A DNA stretch of 64,000 nucleotides from Pneumocystis sp. 'macacae'. Taxonomy: Eukaryota > Ascomycota > Pneumocystomycetes > Pneumocystales > Pneumocystaceae. Each line of letters opens with the position of its first letter. Position 1 is the first letter of the stretch. The stretch spans positions 422,369-486,368 of the forward strand of contig CM030728.1 in assembly GCA_018127085.1 (NCBI GenBank). The letters are read 5' to 3'. The notes below the pieces were generated by a model. The model had not been told where the DNA came from. It did no database searches and worked only from the letters and a program-made list of their open reading frames with translations. Made by a program: the position numbers and the translations under genes. Shown piece after piece: positions 27,554 through 40,304 of this stretch.

Positions 27554-28912
27554 TTATTCAGAACATGAAAAAACACCTTTTACTGAGCGATTTTCATAAG
27601 CAGCTTTAATATTAGAATATACGCCAAAGAACATGACAAAGGCACTACCAGCAACAATTAATGTATTAACAATAAATAAACAAATACTTTTTTTAGAAAC
27701 AAAATATTTGCCTTTTTCAAGATGAAGCCAAAATATACCACCTGTACCATATGTAAACCAAGAAATAAATAAACTTCCAATTAAACCAAGAAGATCATTA
27801 TAAATGGGAATTAATTCTGCAATTAACCAAGATATAAACCATAAAGCAGAACATATGAACACCCAAATCACTGTAGATTTAAAATTTCTTGAATGCAGTA
27901 AATTCGTATATTTATTATTAAGATAAATCATTATATACTTCGCAGCAACATGTCCATTAATAACGCCAGAAACAATAACGGTAGGAATGGAAATAAAATA
28001 TGCAATTTTTCTAATAAGTGGACTAGCAGCACTTAATGCAGTAACATAACTAAGCCTTTTAAATTCCTCATTGCCAACATAAACATATATTAGCACAACA
28101 GAAAGATAAACAAATGTATCAAAAATTTGTAGACAATATAATGCTTTTGTATATTCTTTTGGATTCTTCATTTCTGACATAATATTAAAAAAAACAATAT
28201 GACCACCGTATGCAAATATAATATTAGTGATACTATTTAAAGCCCTAAAAAGACTAGTCCCTTTTGGAAACCCAAAAGTAATGTCAGCAGGTTTTTTCCC
28301 AACAGAAACTGCAATCATAATAAGATAGACTGCAACGACAATACTAATACATGAACTAACAGAATAGTAAGAAACGAATTTAAGAGTTCGCGGCAAAGTA
28401 ATAGAAATACATATAATTGTTGTGATAAGAGTGAAAATAATAGTGCAAGTGGCATGCTCAGTTATTACATTGAATACGATCCCACCAGTAAGAACATGTG
28501 ATCCCATGCAGAAAATTAAAAAAATAATTTGAACTACACCAGTAACATTACGAGCAGTCGGTCCCCAAAGTACAAAAGCAGCATCAGACATAGTATTAAC
28601 AAAAGGATATTTCAACTTAAATTGGCCAAGAACATAACCTGTATATGTTGCTAAAATACCGAGAAATAGAACAAAAAAAATTCCAAGATTAATCCCAATA
28701 GTTGCAAACATAGACGGAAGAGATAAAACACCTAGAGAAACTGTTTCAGAAATCATTAAAGTCGTAGCATGCCACCACAACATAGTTTTGTACTTTATTT
28801 GTGCATTCTCAGTATCTTGAAGGGCATCTTCTACTTGAAATGTTTCTTTTTTTAAAGATAGTTGACCTGGACCCTCTTCATCAGTTAATTTTTCACTTAA
28901 TTCTTGTTGCAT
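27554..28912 (-). CDS. Amino acid transporter, AAAP family (Mtr/neutral amino acid permease-like)
   Basis: Single exon, 452 aa. The cytosolic N-terminus is acidic (MQQELSEKLTDEEGPGQLSL). The membrane domain then starts with TMLWWHATTLMISETVSLGV and LSLPSMFATIGINLGIFFVL, the usual first-helix pattern of AAAP permeases with the helix-breaking SLP. About ten further hydrophobic segments follow, including IIFAYGGHIVFFNIMSEMKN, the conserved mid-protein region, and LIAELIPIYNDLLGLIGSLF near the end. It is closest in character to fungal neutral/aromatic amino acid permeases (N. crassa Mtr type) and less like vacuolar AVT proteins. Substrate cannot be told from sequence. It is the last core gene before the msg cluster and points away from it. 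Confidence 0.85.
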   Translation of the reverse strand: MQQELSEKLTDEEGPGQLSLKKETFQVEDALQDTENAQIKYKTMLWWHATTLMISETVSLGVLSLPSMFATIGINLGIFFVLFLGILATYTGYVLGQFKLKYPFVNTMSDAAFVLWGPTARNVTGVVQIIFLIFCMGSHVLTGGIVFNVITEHATCTIIFTLITTIICISITLPRTLKFVSYYSVSSCISIVVAVYLIMIAVSVGKKPADITFGFPKGTSLFRALNSITNIIFAYGGHIVFFNIMSEMKNPKEYTKALYCLQIFDTFVYLSVVLIYVYVGNEEFKRLSYVTALSAASPLIRKIAYFISIPTVIVSGVINGHVAAKYIMIYLNNKYTNLLHSRNFKSTVIWVFICSALWFISWLIAELIPIYNDLLGLIGSLFISWFTYGTGGIFWLHLEKGKYFVSKKSICLFIVNTLIVAGSAFVMFFGVYSNIKAAYENRSVKGVFSCSE

Positions 28913-29456
28913 TTTTAGCGGAAAATTGATCTTAAAAACCAGGCACTACTCAGAATTGTATTGTTTAGATTTGAAAGCAATGAAAACAATAATTCTAAAT
29001 TTTAATTATTAAATTATTTAAATTGTTTAGATCTTAAATATTAGGTTTGATCATATTTTCACTGTTAACCCTAATCTTATTTATCTAAATTGTCTAAATG
29101 TAGAAAAAAAAATTAAATATAAACTGATATTAAAATAATAAAAACACAATATATGATGATAAATAAGATTATATAATTTCTTAAAAGTTTTTAAAAATTT
29201 CTTTATTTTAAAAATATCTATTTTAGATAAAATTATATATAAATTTATAAAAAACAAAAAGTCACATTAATTTATTGAAAATTATTAAGAATAAACAATA
29301 AATATTAACAAAAACAAGATTTATTTATTTGTTATTTATTATTATATACATTTTTTTTTTAAAATAGATCGTATTTACGATTTTTCGTAAGTTTTTTTCT
29401 TAAAAAAATTAAGCTTTATAAGAATATACGAATTCATTTCTTCTGTTATTTTATTG
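28913..29456. other. Core/subtelomere boundary, divergent intergenic region
   Basis: About 540 bp of AT-rich DNA between the amino acid transporter and the first msg-like gene, transcribed apart. It includes a poly(T) run near 29352-29360. No gene was seen. Confidence 0.45.
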
Positions 29457-30322
29457 ATGAAATTCTCCATATTTGCGTTTTTTGTAGGGATAGTACGTGC
29501 TATTTTGAAAGATGTAAGTGTTTTAGGTATTTATTTTTTTTTTTTGTTTTTTTTTTTTTTTTTAAATTTTTAAAATTAGCATATGAAAATTTAAATTCTA
29601 TTGCGGATAATATAGAATACTTAGAAAATAAAGCACATTTTGATGATCCTAAAGATCGCGAGGAATCAAATTTTGTTAACACTCATACCAGTATTATTGA
29701 TAAAACAAAATATGTAACAGAAATGTTCTATTATACTCATACAGAAGTGGAATTCGTAATAAGAAAATGTTGTTCAGGAAAATCATGGCGTAAAAGTTGT
29801 GTAAAAGGAAAAACATCAAAGACAACTAGTTCTCATACAGCTTTTTGTCCTACTCCAACAGCAGAATCTAATCCAGAACCAGAACCAACCAATTCAGACT
29901 CAATGGAACCACCAAGCCCAACACAAAGTCCAGAAGAACCAGAGAGTGTTGAACCTACAAGTGATCCGGAACTTGAACCACAACCCAAGCCAGAACCCGA
30001 GCCAGAACCCGAGCCAGAACCCGAGCCAGAACCCGAGCCAGAACCCGAGCCAGAACCCGAGCCAACAGATGAGCCTCAGCCTACGGATGAACCAGCTCAG
30101 ACTGATTCAACTGCAGATAGTGACTGTATCTATACTGAGACAGTAACAGTGGGAAACGAATATGATACAACGATTACCGAAACAATAACAGTATCGGAAG
30201 AGTCAGGAAGAGATAGCGGAGTAAATGATAAAGGATATGGTATTCGAATAGAAGGATTTCGAAGAGCAGGTGTGATTTGTCTAATTGTAGGAATCACAGC
30301 AGGAATGTGGATAATTATTTAA
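29457..30322 (+). CDS. Short Pro/Glu-rich GPI-type surface protein (msg-like, no Cys core)
   Basis: Two exons: 29457-29526 and 29580-30322, giving 270 aa. Exon 1 encodes a signal peptide ([15 protein letters not shown]). The donor was placed after TTA-G because the earlier GTAAGT does not keep the frame. The same phase-1 junction after a Leu codon occurs in the 40.3 kb gene. Residues ~110-195 are Pro/Glu/Ser-rich, including a perfect (PEPE)n block. The end is hydrophobic ([17 protein letters not shown]) like a GPI-attachment signal and very close to the 40.3 kb gene end (ITAIILGLWIII). Only a few Cys are present ([13 protein letters not shown]). It may be an internally deleted relative of the 40.3 kb gene or a separate short msg family. 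Role: inferred cell-wall or surface protein. Confidence 0.7.
29989..30064 (+). repeat. 12 bp tandem repeat coding (Pro-Glu)n
   Basis: About six copies of a CCAGAACCCGAG unit in the reading frame. The exact copies suggest recent expansion. Lengths that are multiples of 12 bp leave the frame intact. Confidence 0.9.
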
Positions 30323-31269
30323 AATATAGAAAATGTCTATTTATATTTTTTATAACAACTTTTGGTATTAATACTTGTAAAAATATATCATTTTTAGGAT
30401 TTCATATTTGTAAAAGTGATAAATTTTTGTAAAAATATTAAACGAAAATTAATTCAAATAATTATTAAATTTTAGAAATGCTACAATTTTAACTTTTAGG
30501 TCGTTAGACTAAATCCAGTTAATTATTATATTTTCAAAAATATATTTATTTATATTTGCTTTAATTAAAATATAAAAATGATCAAGATATATTTTTTAGT
30601 CACATTTAAAACTTAAAATTTAAATGTTATCCATATTTAAATAAAATCAAAATTTTATTGTATATTAAAAAAATTTCAATTCCATTTTTTTAAAAAATAC
30701 ATCATATTTATTAAAAAACATCTATTTTTTATATTTACAAAATTTATATAAATTCTAAACTCAAGTAAAAAAACTAAATTATACTTTTAATATATATTTA
30801 AAATTTTCAAACATTCTTTTATATATTATGAAAATTTTTACTAATCAAAAAATACTCTTAACATTTTTACAAATATAATCTATTAAAAACAAAACGTTAT
30901 TTAAAAAGCATTTTAAAAAATTTAATACTCTTTTGATAAACAACACAAAGAATTATAAAAATTTTGAAATATTAATTACTCTAAAAGATAAATAAATAAT
31001 AAATAATAAAAATATAAAATAAAAATCAATAATTTTTATTTTTAATAAGTTTTTTTAGAATATATAAAAATAATACTATCAGAAATCAACATAAATTAAT
31101 ATTATAATCATAACTTTGAAACATTATTCATAAAATTATATTTGAGATCTTGAATATTATTATATATTTAAATATACTTAAAAGCATTCTTATATAATTA
31201 AGATAAATTTATTAGAAAAGAAATAAATTTCTAAAAAGTATGAAAAATACAATAAATAACAATAGGAAT
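30323..31269. other. Intergenic, AT-rich
   Basis: About 950 bp after the short Pro/Glu gene. No open frame or RNA gene. It leads into the decayed msg copy without a visible junction. Confidence 0.4.
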
Positions 31270-34200
31270 ATATTATTTTTTATTAAATTTTTATTATCAT
31301 TTATAAAATTTTTTATATTTTTATTTCAATATTAAATATATTTTTATTGAAACATTATTTACCATTATTATCATATTTATTCTATAAAAACTTTTATGTT
31401 AATTTCACTTTTTTATATAATATATACTTTTTTAAGAAATATTGGTACTATTCTTTTTAAATTTATTCATAAAAAATTCATTTTAATATTAACAAGATAT
31501 AAAAACATTTAAATAACAATAAAACATTAAAAATTAACTACTTTTTATACAGTAAAAATAATTTTTATCTTTAATCTTAAAAGAAAATACAACAAATAAT
31601 CTATGTAAAACAAAATTAAAATATTGCAATAATTTAAAGAATACTACATTCTAAAACCAAGAAATTTGCACATAACACTAAATGAGTCTGCAAAAAAAGA
31701 GAAAACAGAAAAACTGAGATTATTTTAAAAATCTAATTAGAAAGAAATCTACTAAAGCCAAATTTGAAAAGTTTACTAGAAAGAATGTCATTAGAAAGTC
31801 AGCACTATATAACAGAAAATGAGTATATGTTTTTTAAAGAAACATATTCGACAAAATTTAGAAAAATTTGAAATGAATTAATAAAATCTAGAGAACATAA
31901 ACGAAATAAAATTAAAATAGAATTATTTTAAGAACATTGAATGGAGATTTGAGAACTTAAGTCCGTGGGAAAATTATTAATGATAAATATCCTTTATTAA
32001 TAAACAGAAGTAATGTTATTTTATTTAATAGAATCAAATAAATTTAGTAAACTTATATATGAAATAAGATACAAATGTCTTACTTTTAATATGTATATAT
32101 TTTTTATTTAAATACTTTAATACACAAAAAATGTTCTATGGTGAGCAACTTGAAAAATATTTTTATGGATCAAATTGTGACAATCTCTAAAACAACATTA
32201 AAAAACTAAAGAAAAAACGTGAGGTTAAATATTATTGCCGAACCTAACATTTAATTTAATTAGGAAGAGTTCTTAAATTGTTAAAAAAGATAGAAATATA
32301 TAAACTGTTTAGCAATAAAATCCAGAAACTAGAAATAGTAGGTATGGTTAATCTTTTAATATTAATATCAAATCACGATTTAAGTAATTGTCAAAATAAT
32401 CCTGAAAAATGCTATCAATTCTCTAATCTTATGCTTCAAGTAAAAGATTTATATAATACTAAAAAAATTAAAAGTAAAAAACATAAGTACCGATTTGAAG
32501 AACAAAGACTTAAATGCAAATCTTTTAAATTAAAAGCAACAAACTTATTACTATCACATACTAATAAGGATAATAAAAACACTAAATCATTGGCATAGAC
32601 TAAGCAATTTTCATAACTTCATAAGAAGCTTTGTGCAAATTTGGAATCAAAATGCATTTATTTATAAAAACTTTATAGTTCAAAAATTACTAAACTTAAT
32701 ACATGCAATAGTACAAAAATAGAATATTTAAAACATTGCTTTTTAGAAGAGAATATCAAATATTTCAAAATAGATTAAGAGAGAAACTAATCAATTTAAT
32801 AATAGACACATTTTTAAGACACATATATACCAGTTAATCAATTTATCTAGTAAAGGGACTAGCATTAGAGAGTTGCTATAAATGAATTTATGTTTTTGAC
32901 CAAAAAATACATACTAGATATTTGAGAAAGATATTGAAAGACAAAATCTAGAATTTAGAAAAGTTTTAAATCAGAAGAGATTTCACAAATGGAAACTGTA
33001 AAAAGTTGAAAGAATAATATGAAATATTAAAATATTATTCAAAATAAGCGAACTACCATATCTTACACTAAAAAACCTTGTGATCATATAGAAAATATAA
33101 AGGATTTAGAAGATTTTATTAAAAGAAAGAATAGAAAAATTAAATAATTACAGCTCGTATATAAAAATGGCAGAAGGCAATAATTGGTCTAAAAAATAAA
33201 GTTTATTTTTTCTTATATATAATCAAGCATTCTTTGTCGAATAATTTAGAATATTAAGTTTAAATTTAATACATTAAGAAATATAGATATAGATATTATG
33301 CGAATCTTAAAATTATATTATAAGTTTATGTTAAACTACAGAAAATTTATATAAGGCAATATAAATAACAGAAAGGTACAAAAAATTAAAAGCAAACATC
33401 AAATTGTACTGAATACTAAAAAACTAAAGGATGAGAATTATATTTAAGTTAAAAGAACATCTTTTCGACGAAAATGAGTGTAGATCAACTCTTGATAGAT
33501 AATGTTTACTCTGGAATGAAATGGAAAATGGTATGTTCAGAAGTTTCTGTAATAGCGTTATTACTATTAAAAAAATACATTTAAAAATGAACTATGCATA
33601 TGTTTTCTAAAAAAATAGAAAAAAATACTAAGATTATTTAACAAATTAAAGATTATTATATTTAGAATAGGAAAAAAACAAATTATTTAAAAATTGAACA
33701 AAGTTACAAAAAAGCGTTAAAAAATAAAAAATTTTTTTTAACTTTAAACAAACAAAAAGTAAAGAACATAAATGATATAAGATCAATTTTAACAGATAAC
33801 ATAAATAAATAATATAAAGATAAATCTAAGAATAAATCTAAGGATAAATATAACTCAAAAGGATCGATTTAAATATTTATTACAAGAAATAAAAATATTA
33901 CTGAAAGAGGAAAAGTTGAAATTTTTAATACAATAACAGATGTATTAAAGATAGATATAAAAATTAAAACAAAATGCAAAAATTTATTATTAGAGTACAA
34001 GTTTAGAAAGGGTTGTTCTAAATATAAAAGTGCCTACACGAAAATTAAAAGTGTGCAATGAATTAAAATCACCAAAAATGAATATTATATGAGAAAAAGA
34101 TAGTTAATCGAAATATTATTGCAAAAACAATGGCTATTATAAAAATAAAGTTAGATGTTAAAGAAAAGACGGAAATGAAAGAGGAAAGATGTATCTTAAC

Positions 34201-34370
34201 TTGTATAACAGATAGATGGATCATACATATATCGATATACGTAAAAACGTCAATGTTAATATCCAAAGTAATCTCAACAATAACATTAATATCTCCAAAA
34301 AAATATAATTCAATAAAATATACGATAAAAACAGAAATAATAGAAATGGTACAAAATTAAATGAATATAT
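31270..34370 (+). pseudogene. Decayed msg gene (relic of the two-intron type)
   Basis: The region is collinear with the intact gene at 35753-38948 but full of stops and shifts. The 5' part keeps a recognisable exon 1/2 boundary (AAGAAATATTGGTACTATTC then AAATTTATTCATAAAA, near 31440-31475). The middle (32278-32598) reads like the intact copy around its KCYRFCSSLPQLKDLYNT segment (here KCYQFSNLMLQVKDLYNT). The 3' part (34180-34300) keeps CxLT..TDRW..xSIYxxTS, matching the Thr-rich region of the intact genes. The start codon context is lost. Many differences from the intact copies are toward A or T. No function is expected from it as a gene, although it could still serve as a partner for recombination. 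Confidence 0.85.
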
Positions 34371-35559
34371 AAAGATAATTAGATAAAGTTTTATAAAAAG
34401 AATTATACTATCATTTTTTCGATTATAATTTAAAGGAAGAAATAAAAAAAATTTAAAAAAAGGCATATATATTTAATAAAAAAATAACCAAAATGAATAG
34501 AACCAACGTAGAACATAAAGACTGGAAACAATAATTTCTTTATTAATTTGCTATAAATTTAATTAAATAAACATATATTTTCTACATAATTATAGCATAG
34601 TTTTTAGCATAGTTTTTACTTGTTTTCATTTATACTTTTTTATAAACTATTTATTCTAAAAAACTTTAATATTAATTATTATTACACTTTGTTCTAATTT
34701 TGGATCTATTAAAATATATACATTTTAATTATAAAAAATGAGTTATCAAAATAGATATTACCTAAAGACTGCTTATGAACTCATAAAATTACAAATAACA
34801 TTCCTAACTAACATTAAGAAAATATACAAATACAGACTAAAGAATATATGAAAATTAAAATAACCAAAGATAAAAATAAATCAATTTTAAAATAACAAGT
34901 TTCTTGAATAACAATTTTAAGAATAAATGAGAATTTTATTTTTGAAGAAACCATTTCTAATATATCACAAAACGAATTATTATAAGAAAAATATGTTCTT
35001 TTAAAAATGTTTAAAACAAGTTCTGAAAGATAGAAATCTAAAACGATAATTTTTTTAAACTAATCAGAAAAATATCTTGAAATTTATTAATATAAAAAAT
35101 ATACAAAAAACTTGTACAAACAATTAAAGAAAAATTTAAAACAAAAATGAACAAAACATTCAAGAACGTTAAAAAATTTCAAAAAAATAATTATCATTAA
35201 GGATTATTTTTATAATTTGAATTGCACGATAGAAAAAATCAAGACTTTTAAAAATATAAATGTTATATATATAATTAAGTTTGAGTCAATAAAACTAAAT
35301 CTGAGAAATAAGAAAAATGAGTAAATGTATAGAATAATTTTAAATAAAAATGGATAACATAAACTCTGATCAAATTGTCTTTGGAAAAAACTTAGAAGTC
35401 TGACGAAGATAGATTTAATAAAATCAAAAAAGAATTAAAATAATGGTATTTAGATATGCGATGATCCAATAAAAAATAAAGGAATAAAATCATATTATTT
35501 AAAACTTGAAAAATAATTTTTTTATAAAAATTTAAAGACATTAGAGTATCAATTTATAT
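34371..35559. other. Intergenic with duplicated upstream block
   Basis: AT-rich DNA before the 35.75 kb msg. The part at about 35185-35350 is clearly the same sequence as 44742-44905, upstream of the 45.2 kb msg. No ORF. Confidence 0.5.
35185..35350. repeat. Upstream block shared by two msg genes (copy 1)
   Basis: It aligns with 44742-44905 with few mismatches, including the words AATAATTATCATTAAG and AATATAAATGTTATATATAT. It lies about 400-570 bp upstream of the ATG in both cases, so it travelled with the gene during duplication. Confidence 0.8.
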
Positions 35560-35752
35560 AAATTCAATGAAAAGGCAAGTTATACAGTTGTAACACAAAA
35601 CAGAACTTAAAACAGTAGTTACCTGTCCATTTATCTATTCTATATCCATTATCAATTTATTATCGTTTCCCTATTTTTTATGAGAACTTTTCGATATTTC
35701 ACTGTCAAATATGAAACATTTTTATAGAAACTATTATTTATTACCATTATAA
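35560..35752 (+). promoter_or_regulatory. Probable own promoter of the 35.75 kb msg
   Basis: It aligns with 45010-45215 in front of the 45.2 kb gene. Shared words include TTTATATAAATTCAA, ATTTTATTATCGTTTCC-like sequence, and the start context CCATTATAAATGAAAG. Conservation up to the ATG, next to an intact signal-peptide exon, suggests independent transcription. No defined factor site is claimed. Confidence 0.5.
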
Positions 35753-38700
35753 ATGAAAGTATTTGTGTTAGTCGGATTTCTTGGCATAGCACATTCTTTC
35801 TCGAAAAATATTGGTATCGTATTTTTTCTTTTTCTCCATTTTAATTCTTTTTAGAATTTATTCATAAAAGATCTGCATCATTAAAACCATCAGCAAATGC
35901 ATTGTTGATTCCAGTAACGTATAAAAACTTTCAAATATTATCAAAATACGCAAAATTAATAATTTTTTATATAGCAAAGAAAAAATTTTTGCCTTAATTT
36001 TAAAAGATGCGATAAATTATAAATGTCAAGCAGAATTACAAAGATACTGTGAAAAATTAGAAAATATGAGTCTTTTAAATAAAATTCAAAATTTTCACCC
36101 AGAAATAGAAAACTTTTGTAAAAAAGCAGAGTATAGAAAAACGTGCAATCGCTTTGAAAGAATTATTACATTACAATGTAAAGAATTTAAAGAAAAACTA
36201 AAAACTATTAACAATAGGCTATTAAATATGTCTAAGCAGTGTGCAATGCAGAATGATTGCATTTTATGGGAGGAAGCATGTTCAGAAGAACTTAAAGAGG
36301 AATGCAATAATTTAAGAAATTTATGTAGAGAAGAAACACGGATTAATCTGAGAACAATTTTTCTTTTAAGAGCATTTGCTGGGAACTTAAAAAGACAAGA
36401 AGATTGCCAAAAAGTAATTGATAAGAAATGCTTTATATTCATGGGAGAAAGCGACGAACTAATGGGATTTTGTTTGGGTTCAAATAGATGTGAAAACCTT
36501 TTAATGTTAGTAAAAACTAGATGTACAAAATTAGAAGAACACATGAGAAGCCTCCTGATTTCTATGGAGACCGTTGAAATATCAAAAGAAACTTGCATTC
36601 TATTTCTTAAAGAATGCCATTTTCACAAATCAAACTGCAATGATAGTTTTCAAGATGTTTGCAAAGAACTAGAAAAAAAATGCGGAGAGGGAAAAAAATA
36701 TATACCATCTTATTTAATGCTTGATCCATTAGAAAAAGAAATTACATTAATGGAGGAAATAGAACATAAAGAATTATTTGGAGATGAAATTGGGAAACCA
36801 GAAACAAAAGATATGATTGATTTTTTAGCATTTATTTCAAATAATGATCTGAAGGCTTGTGAATCTAACGTTGAGAAATGTTATAGATTTTGTAGTTCTT
36901 TACCTCAATTGAAAGATTTATATAACACTGAAAAAAAAATAAGTGAAAATAAAACAGAAATATGTAATAAGTTAAAGAATAAGCTGAAATTTAGATGTCA
37001 AGCTTTAAAATCAGGATTATATAGCTTATCAATATCAAGTACTGCAACTGATAAAGATTCTACGGTGTTAAAATGGTCCAAGCAATCTATTGAGCTTGAT
37101 GAAAGACTTTGTATAAATTTGGAATCCGAGTGTTTTTATTTACAAAAACTTTGTACTAATGTATATATTCAAATGGCTATTGCATGTACCAATCTAAAAT
37201 CAGCATGTTTGAAGACACGACTTTTTAAAAAAAACTATCAACTATTTCAGGGTCTCTTAAGAGGAAAATTGCATAATTTAACAGAAGCAAACTTTATTGA
37301 GAAGTGTACCAATGAACTATTGGAACTATGCAAGACAATGATTAGGACTCAGAATTCTATATTAATAAGTTTTTGTCTACGACCATGGGATGCCTGCCAT
37401 GCATTTGCAAATGATATTGAAAAGCAAGCTCAAGAACTTGAAATCGATTTACGTTTGAAAAGGGATTTTCCAAGTGACAAGGATTGCAAGAAACTGGAAG
37501 AGAAATGTAGAACACTGGAGCAAGATTCAAGAATAAACGATTTACCGTGTCTTACGTTAGAAGAACGGTGTAGTCATCTGAAAAATGCAAAGGAATTAGA
37601 AGAAATTCTGTTAAAAGAGAAAGCAGAAAATTTAGGTGATTTAGAAACATGTATAAAAAAGGTGACAGAAAGATGCAATAACTGGTCTGGAAAAAAGAGG
37701 ATGAGGTTTACTCTTTCATGTATACAATTAAATACTACCTGCCAGATGATTACTAGAGATATTGAGTTTAAATGTGCGATGTTAGAGAGAAACATGGATC
37801 TTAAAGACGCTTTAAATCAAGTAAAAAATGCTAATGCGACTATGAAAGAATTAGCCTGTGACTTCTGGGAGCCCTATTGTGACGTATTTATGTCAAATTG
37901 TAAGAAGCTTGTCCAAGATAATGGAAAAGATGGGAAATGCAAAAAACTAAAAGAGGACTGCAAATTATATCGTGAATTACAGGACAAAGAAAAGGCAATT
38001 ATGTATGAGTTGAGGGGAAGTCTTAATGAAAAAAATAAATGCCAATCGACTTTCGATAAATACTGTTTAAATTGGGATAAAACGAACAATCATACATTTA
38101 AGAATTTCTGTAGTAGCGCTGGTACTAAAGCTGGTCTACCTAAAAATGAATTATGTGAAAAATTAATAGAACGAGTAAAAGAAAGATGTACAGGATTATC
38201 TACAAAACTAAGAGATATGGCGATAGAACTAGAGAAGAGCGTAAAGACTGTTAAAGAACTGAACGAGGTCGCAAAAAAGGCATTGGGGAATGCAAAACTT
38301 ACTTTGAATAAACAAAAAACAGGTATAAATAACGCAACGTTAATTCTACTTTATAATGAAAATACTAACATGAGGACAGATCTAAAAACAAATACAAGTC
38401 AAAGGAATCCATTTGGATATGTGTACCAGAAAAAGACTGAAGTAGATGTTACTGATAAAGAGGTTGAAGCGTTTGATGCAGCAACTGAAGCGTTGAGGGT
38501 ATATGCAGAAGTAAAAGCAGAATGCAAAAATCTATTGTTAGAGTGTGGATTCAAAGAGGATTGTTCTGGATACAAAGATTCATGCGAGACAATCGAAGAT
38601 GCATGTAGCAACTTAAAACCGCTGGAAATCAAGTTGTCAAAGAAAGAAGTAATTAATCAAACTATTATAGGGACAGTTATTACGGGAACAAAGTTTGATG

Positions 38701-38948
38701 GAACGCAAAAGACACTAATAATAGGAGGACAATGCGTCTTGGTTCGTACAATAGACAGATGGGTTGCAAGCACTTCGATATATACACGCACATCTGTCGT
38801 AACATCAACAGTGACATTAAGTCAATGCAAGCCAACAAAATGTGGAAAAGGAACAGAGGATGTAAAACTAAGTGAGGGATTGAGGGTAACTGGATGGAGT
38901 TTGATGAAAGAAGTAATATTAACAATGGTTATTTCGGCTATGGTTTAG
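35753..38948 (+). CDS. msg: Major surface glycoprotein, two-intron type with own start
   Basis: Three exons: 35753-35813, 35855-35918 and 35975-38948, giving 1,032 aa. Exon 1 encodes a signal peptide (MKVFVLVGFLGIAHSFS). Exon 2 ends the pre-sequence and includes a dibasic HKRS that could be a Kex2 site. Exon 3 carries the Cys-rich body of repeated msg-type blocks with regularly spaced Cys and Leu, including KRDFPSDKDCKKLEEKC, ERCNNWSGKKRMRFTLSCIQ and LECGFKEDCSGYKDSC. A short Thr/Ser-rich stretch (TDRWVASTSIYTRTS) and a hydrophobic GPI-type tail (SLMKEVILTMVISAMV) follow. Msg proteins are the abundant, variable surface coat and adhesin of Pneumocystis. The single large ORF misses exons 1-2 because its ATG is internal. 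Confidence 0.9.
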
Positions 38949-40304
38949 AATGAATGAATGGCTAGAATCAATAAAAAGATAAAGATAAACTGTTTAAAGA
39001 AGCGACATATGTATTTAAAATGAACAGAATTTAGGATAACTGTCTATATTTAAATAAACAAGGGTTAAGAAATAAAACATATATTTAAAAAAGATGAGTA
39101 AGAAAACTAAATAAAACTAAAAAATAGAAACTAAAGGAAATATCGATATTTTCTATATCAATTTGCATTATGTTTTTACAATGTCGATTATTGCTTTTTA
39201 TTCAATTATTTCATATTTATTATTTGAAACTTTTCTTACTGATGCTTTTTTATGATTGACTTATTACTGATTTTTGTTTCGCATTGCTTCTAGAATATTT
39301 AGGCATCTATTACTGAAAATAAAGACAAAGCATATCAAGACTTCAATTTTGGACGATTATTATTAGATGTTTTACCTCTTATCTTATTTTTACTAAAATA
39401 CATACATGTTCTAAAAATACTTTATAATTATTAACAATTTAGTTTCGCATGTAGTAAATGATATTTTTAAATAAAACCTATAGAATATCTAAATAGAATT
39501 TAAATTTAAATAAATATTTCATTAAATAACCTATCAAAAAAAATTATATTAAAAATTTGAATATTTCTAATATGAATCAAGTTAGTTAAATTTTGTTTCA
39601 ATTTTATTAGTAGTAAGCTTAACTTAATTGTATTAATTCAAATAAAAATTCAAATTCTTTATTGATTATATTTATTAAACTAGATGCTAAAATTTGTATA
39701 TTTTTAAATATGGCTTATTTAATTTTAAAATATTCATTTAATAATTTATAATTTTTAAAATATACTGGAAATAGTTAAAAATCATAAAAATTATTATTAT
39801 TGTTTTTAAAATTTAAATTTATAACAAAAATATTGAAACTAAAGAACTAAATAATCTATTAATTATTTTCATTGTCAAGAAATATATTGTGGAATGTTGA
39901 CATCTCAAACGTTATATAAAGTAAATAATTTAAATTTTAAATTAATATTCACTTGTTATATGTTTAAAATAAAATAAACAATAAAAAATGACTTATTGAT
40001 TGATAATCTTAAATAAATAAAAACTAATAGATTTTTATTAAGATTAAAATATAGTTTAGATTTTAAAAAAATAAATGCTAGTGGATATAAAATATCTAAA
40101 TTTGGAAAAGTACAAAATATACAAAAAAGGAAATAAAAACTATAATTTTAACCCACGTAAACTCTAATCTGAAAGCTGTGAAACAAATGTTCGGAAAATA
40201 CGAGGATCGTAAAAAGTCGCAAATCACATTAAAATATATTTATTGCATCTTATAACTCCTCAGAATCAAATAAAGGATAAACTCGTTATCCTTGTTTTCT
40301 TTTT
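38949..40304. other. Intergenic; 3' flank of msg and upstream region of the Pro-rich msg
   Basis: About 1.36 kb. The first 100 bp resemble the 3' flank of the 45.2 kb gene (a CATATGTATTT/ATATTTAGGATAA-type pattern). The rest is AT-rich. The last 150 bp before 40305 are less AT-rich and probably hold the promoter. No gene was found. Confidence 0.4.

Noticed and set aside
29946..30146. Alternative frame (Ser-Gln-Asn-Pro repeats) in the Pro/Glu gene
   Set aside because: It is an out-of-frame reading of the 12 bp repeat; the main frame has the signal peptide and GPI-type end.
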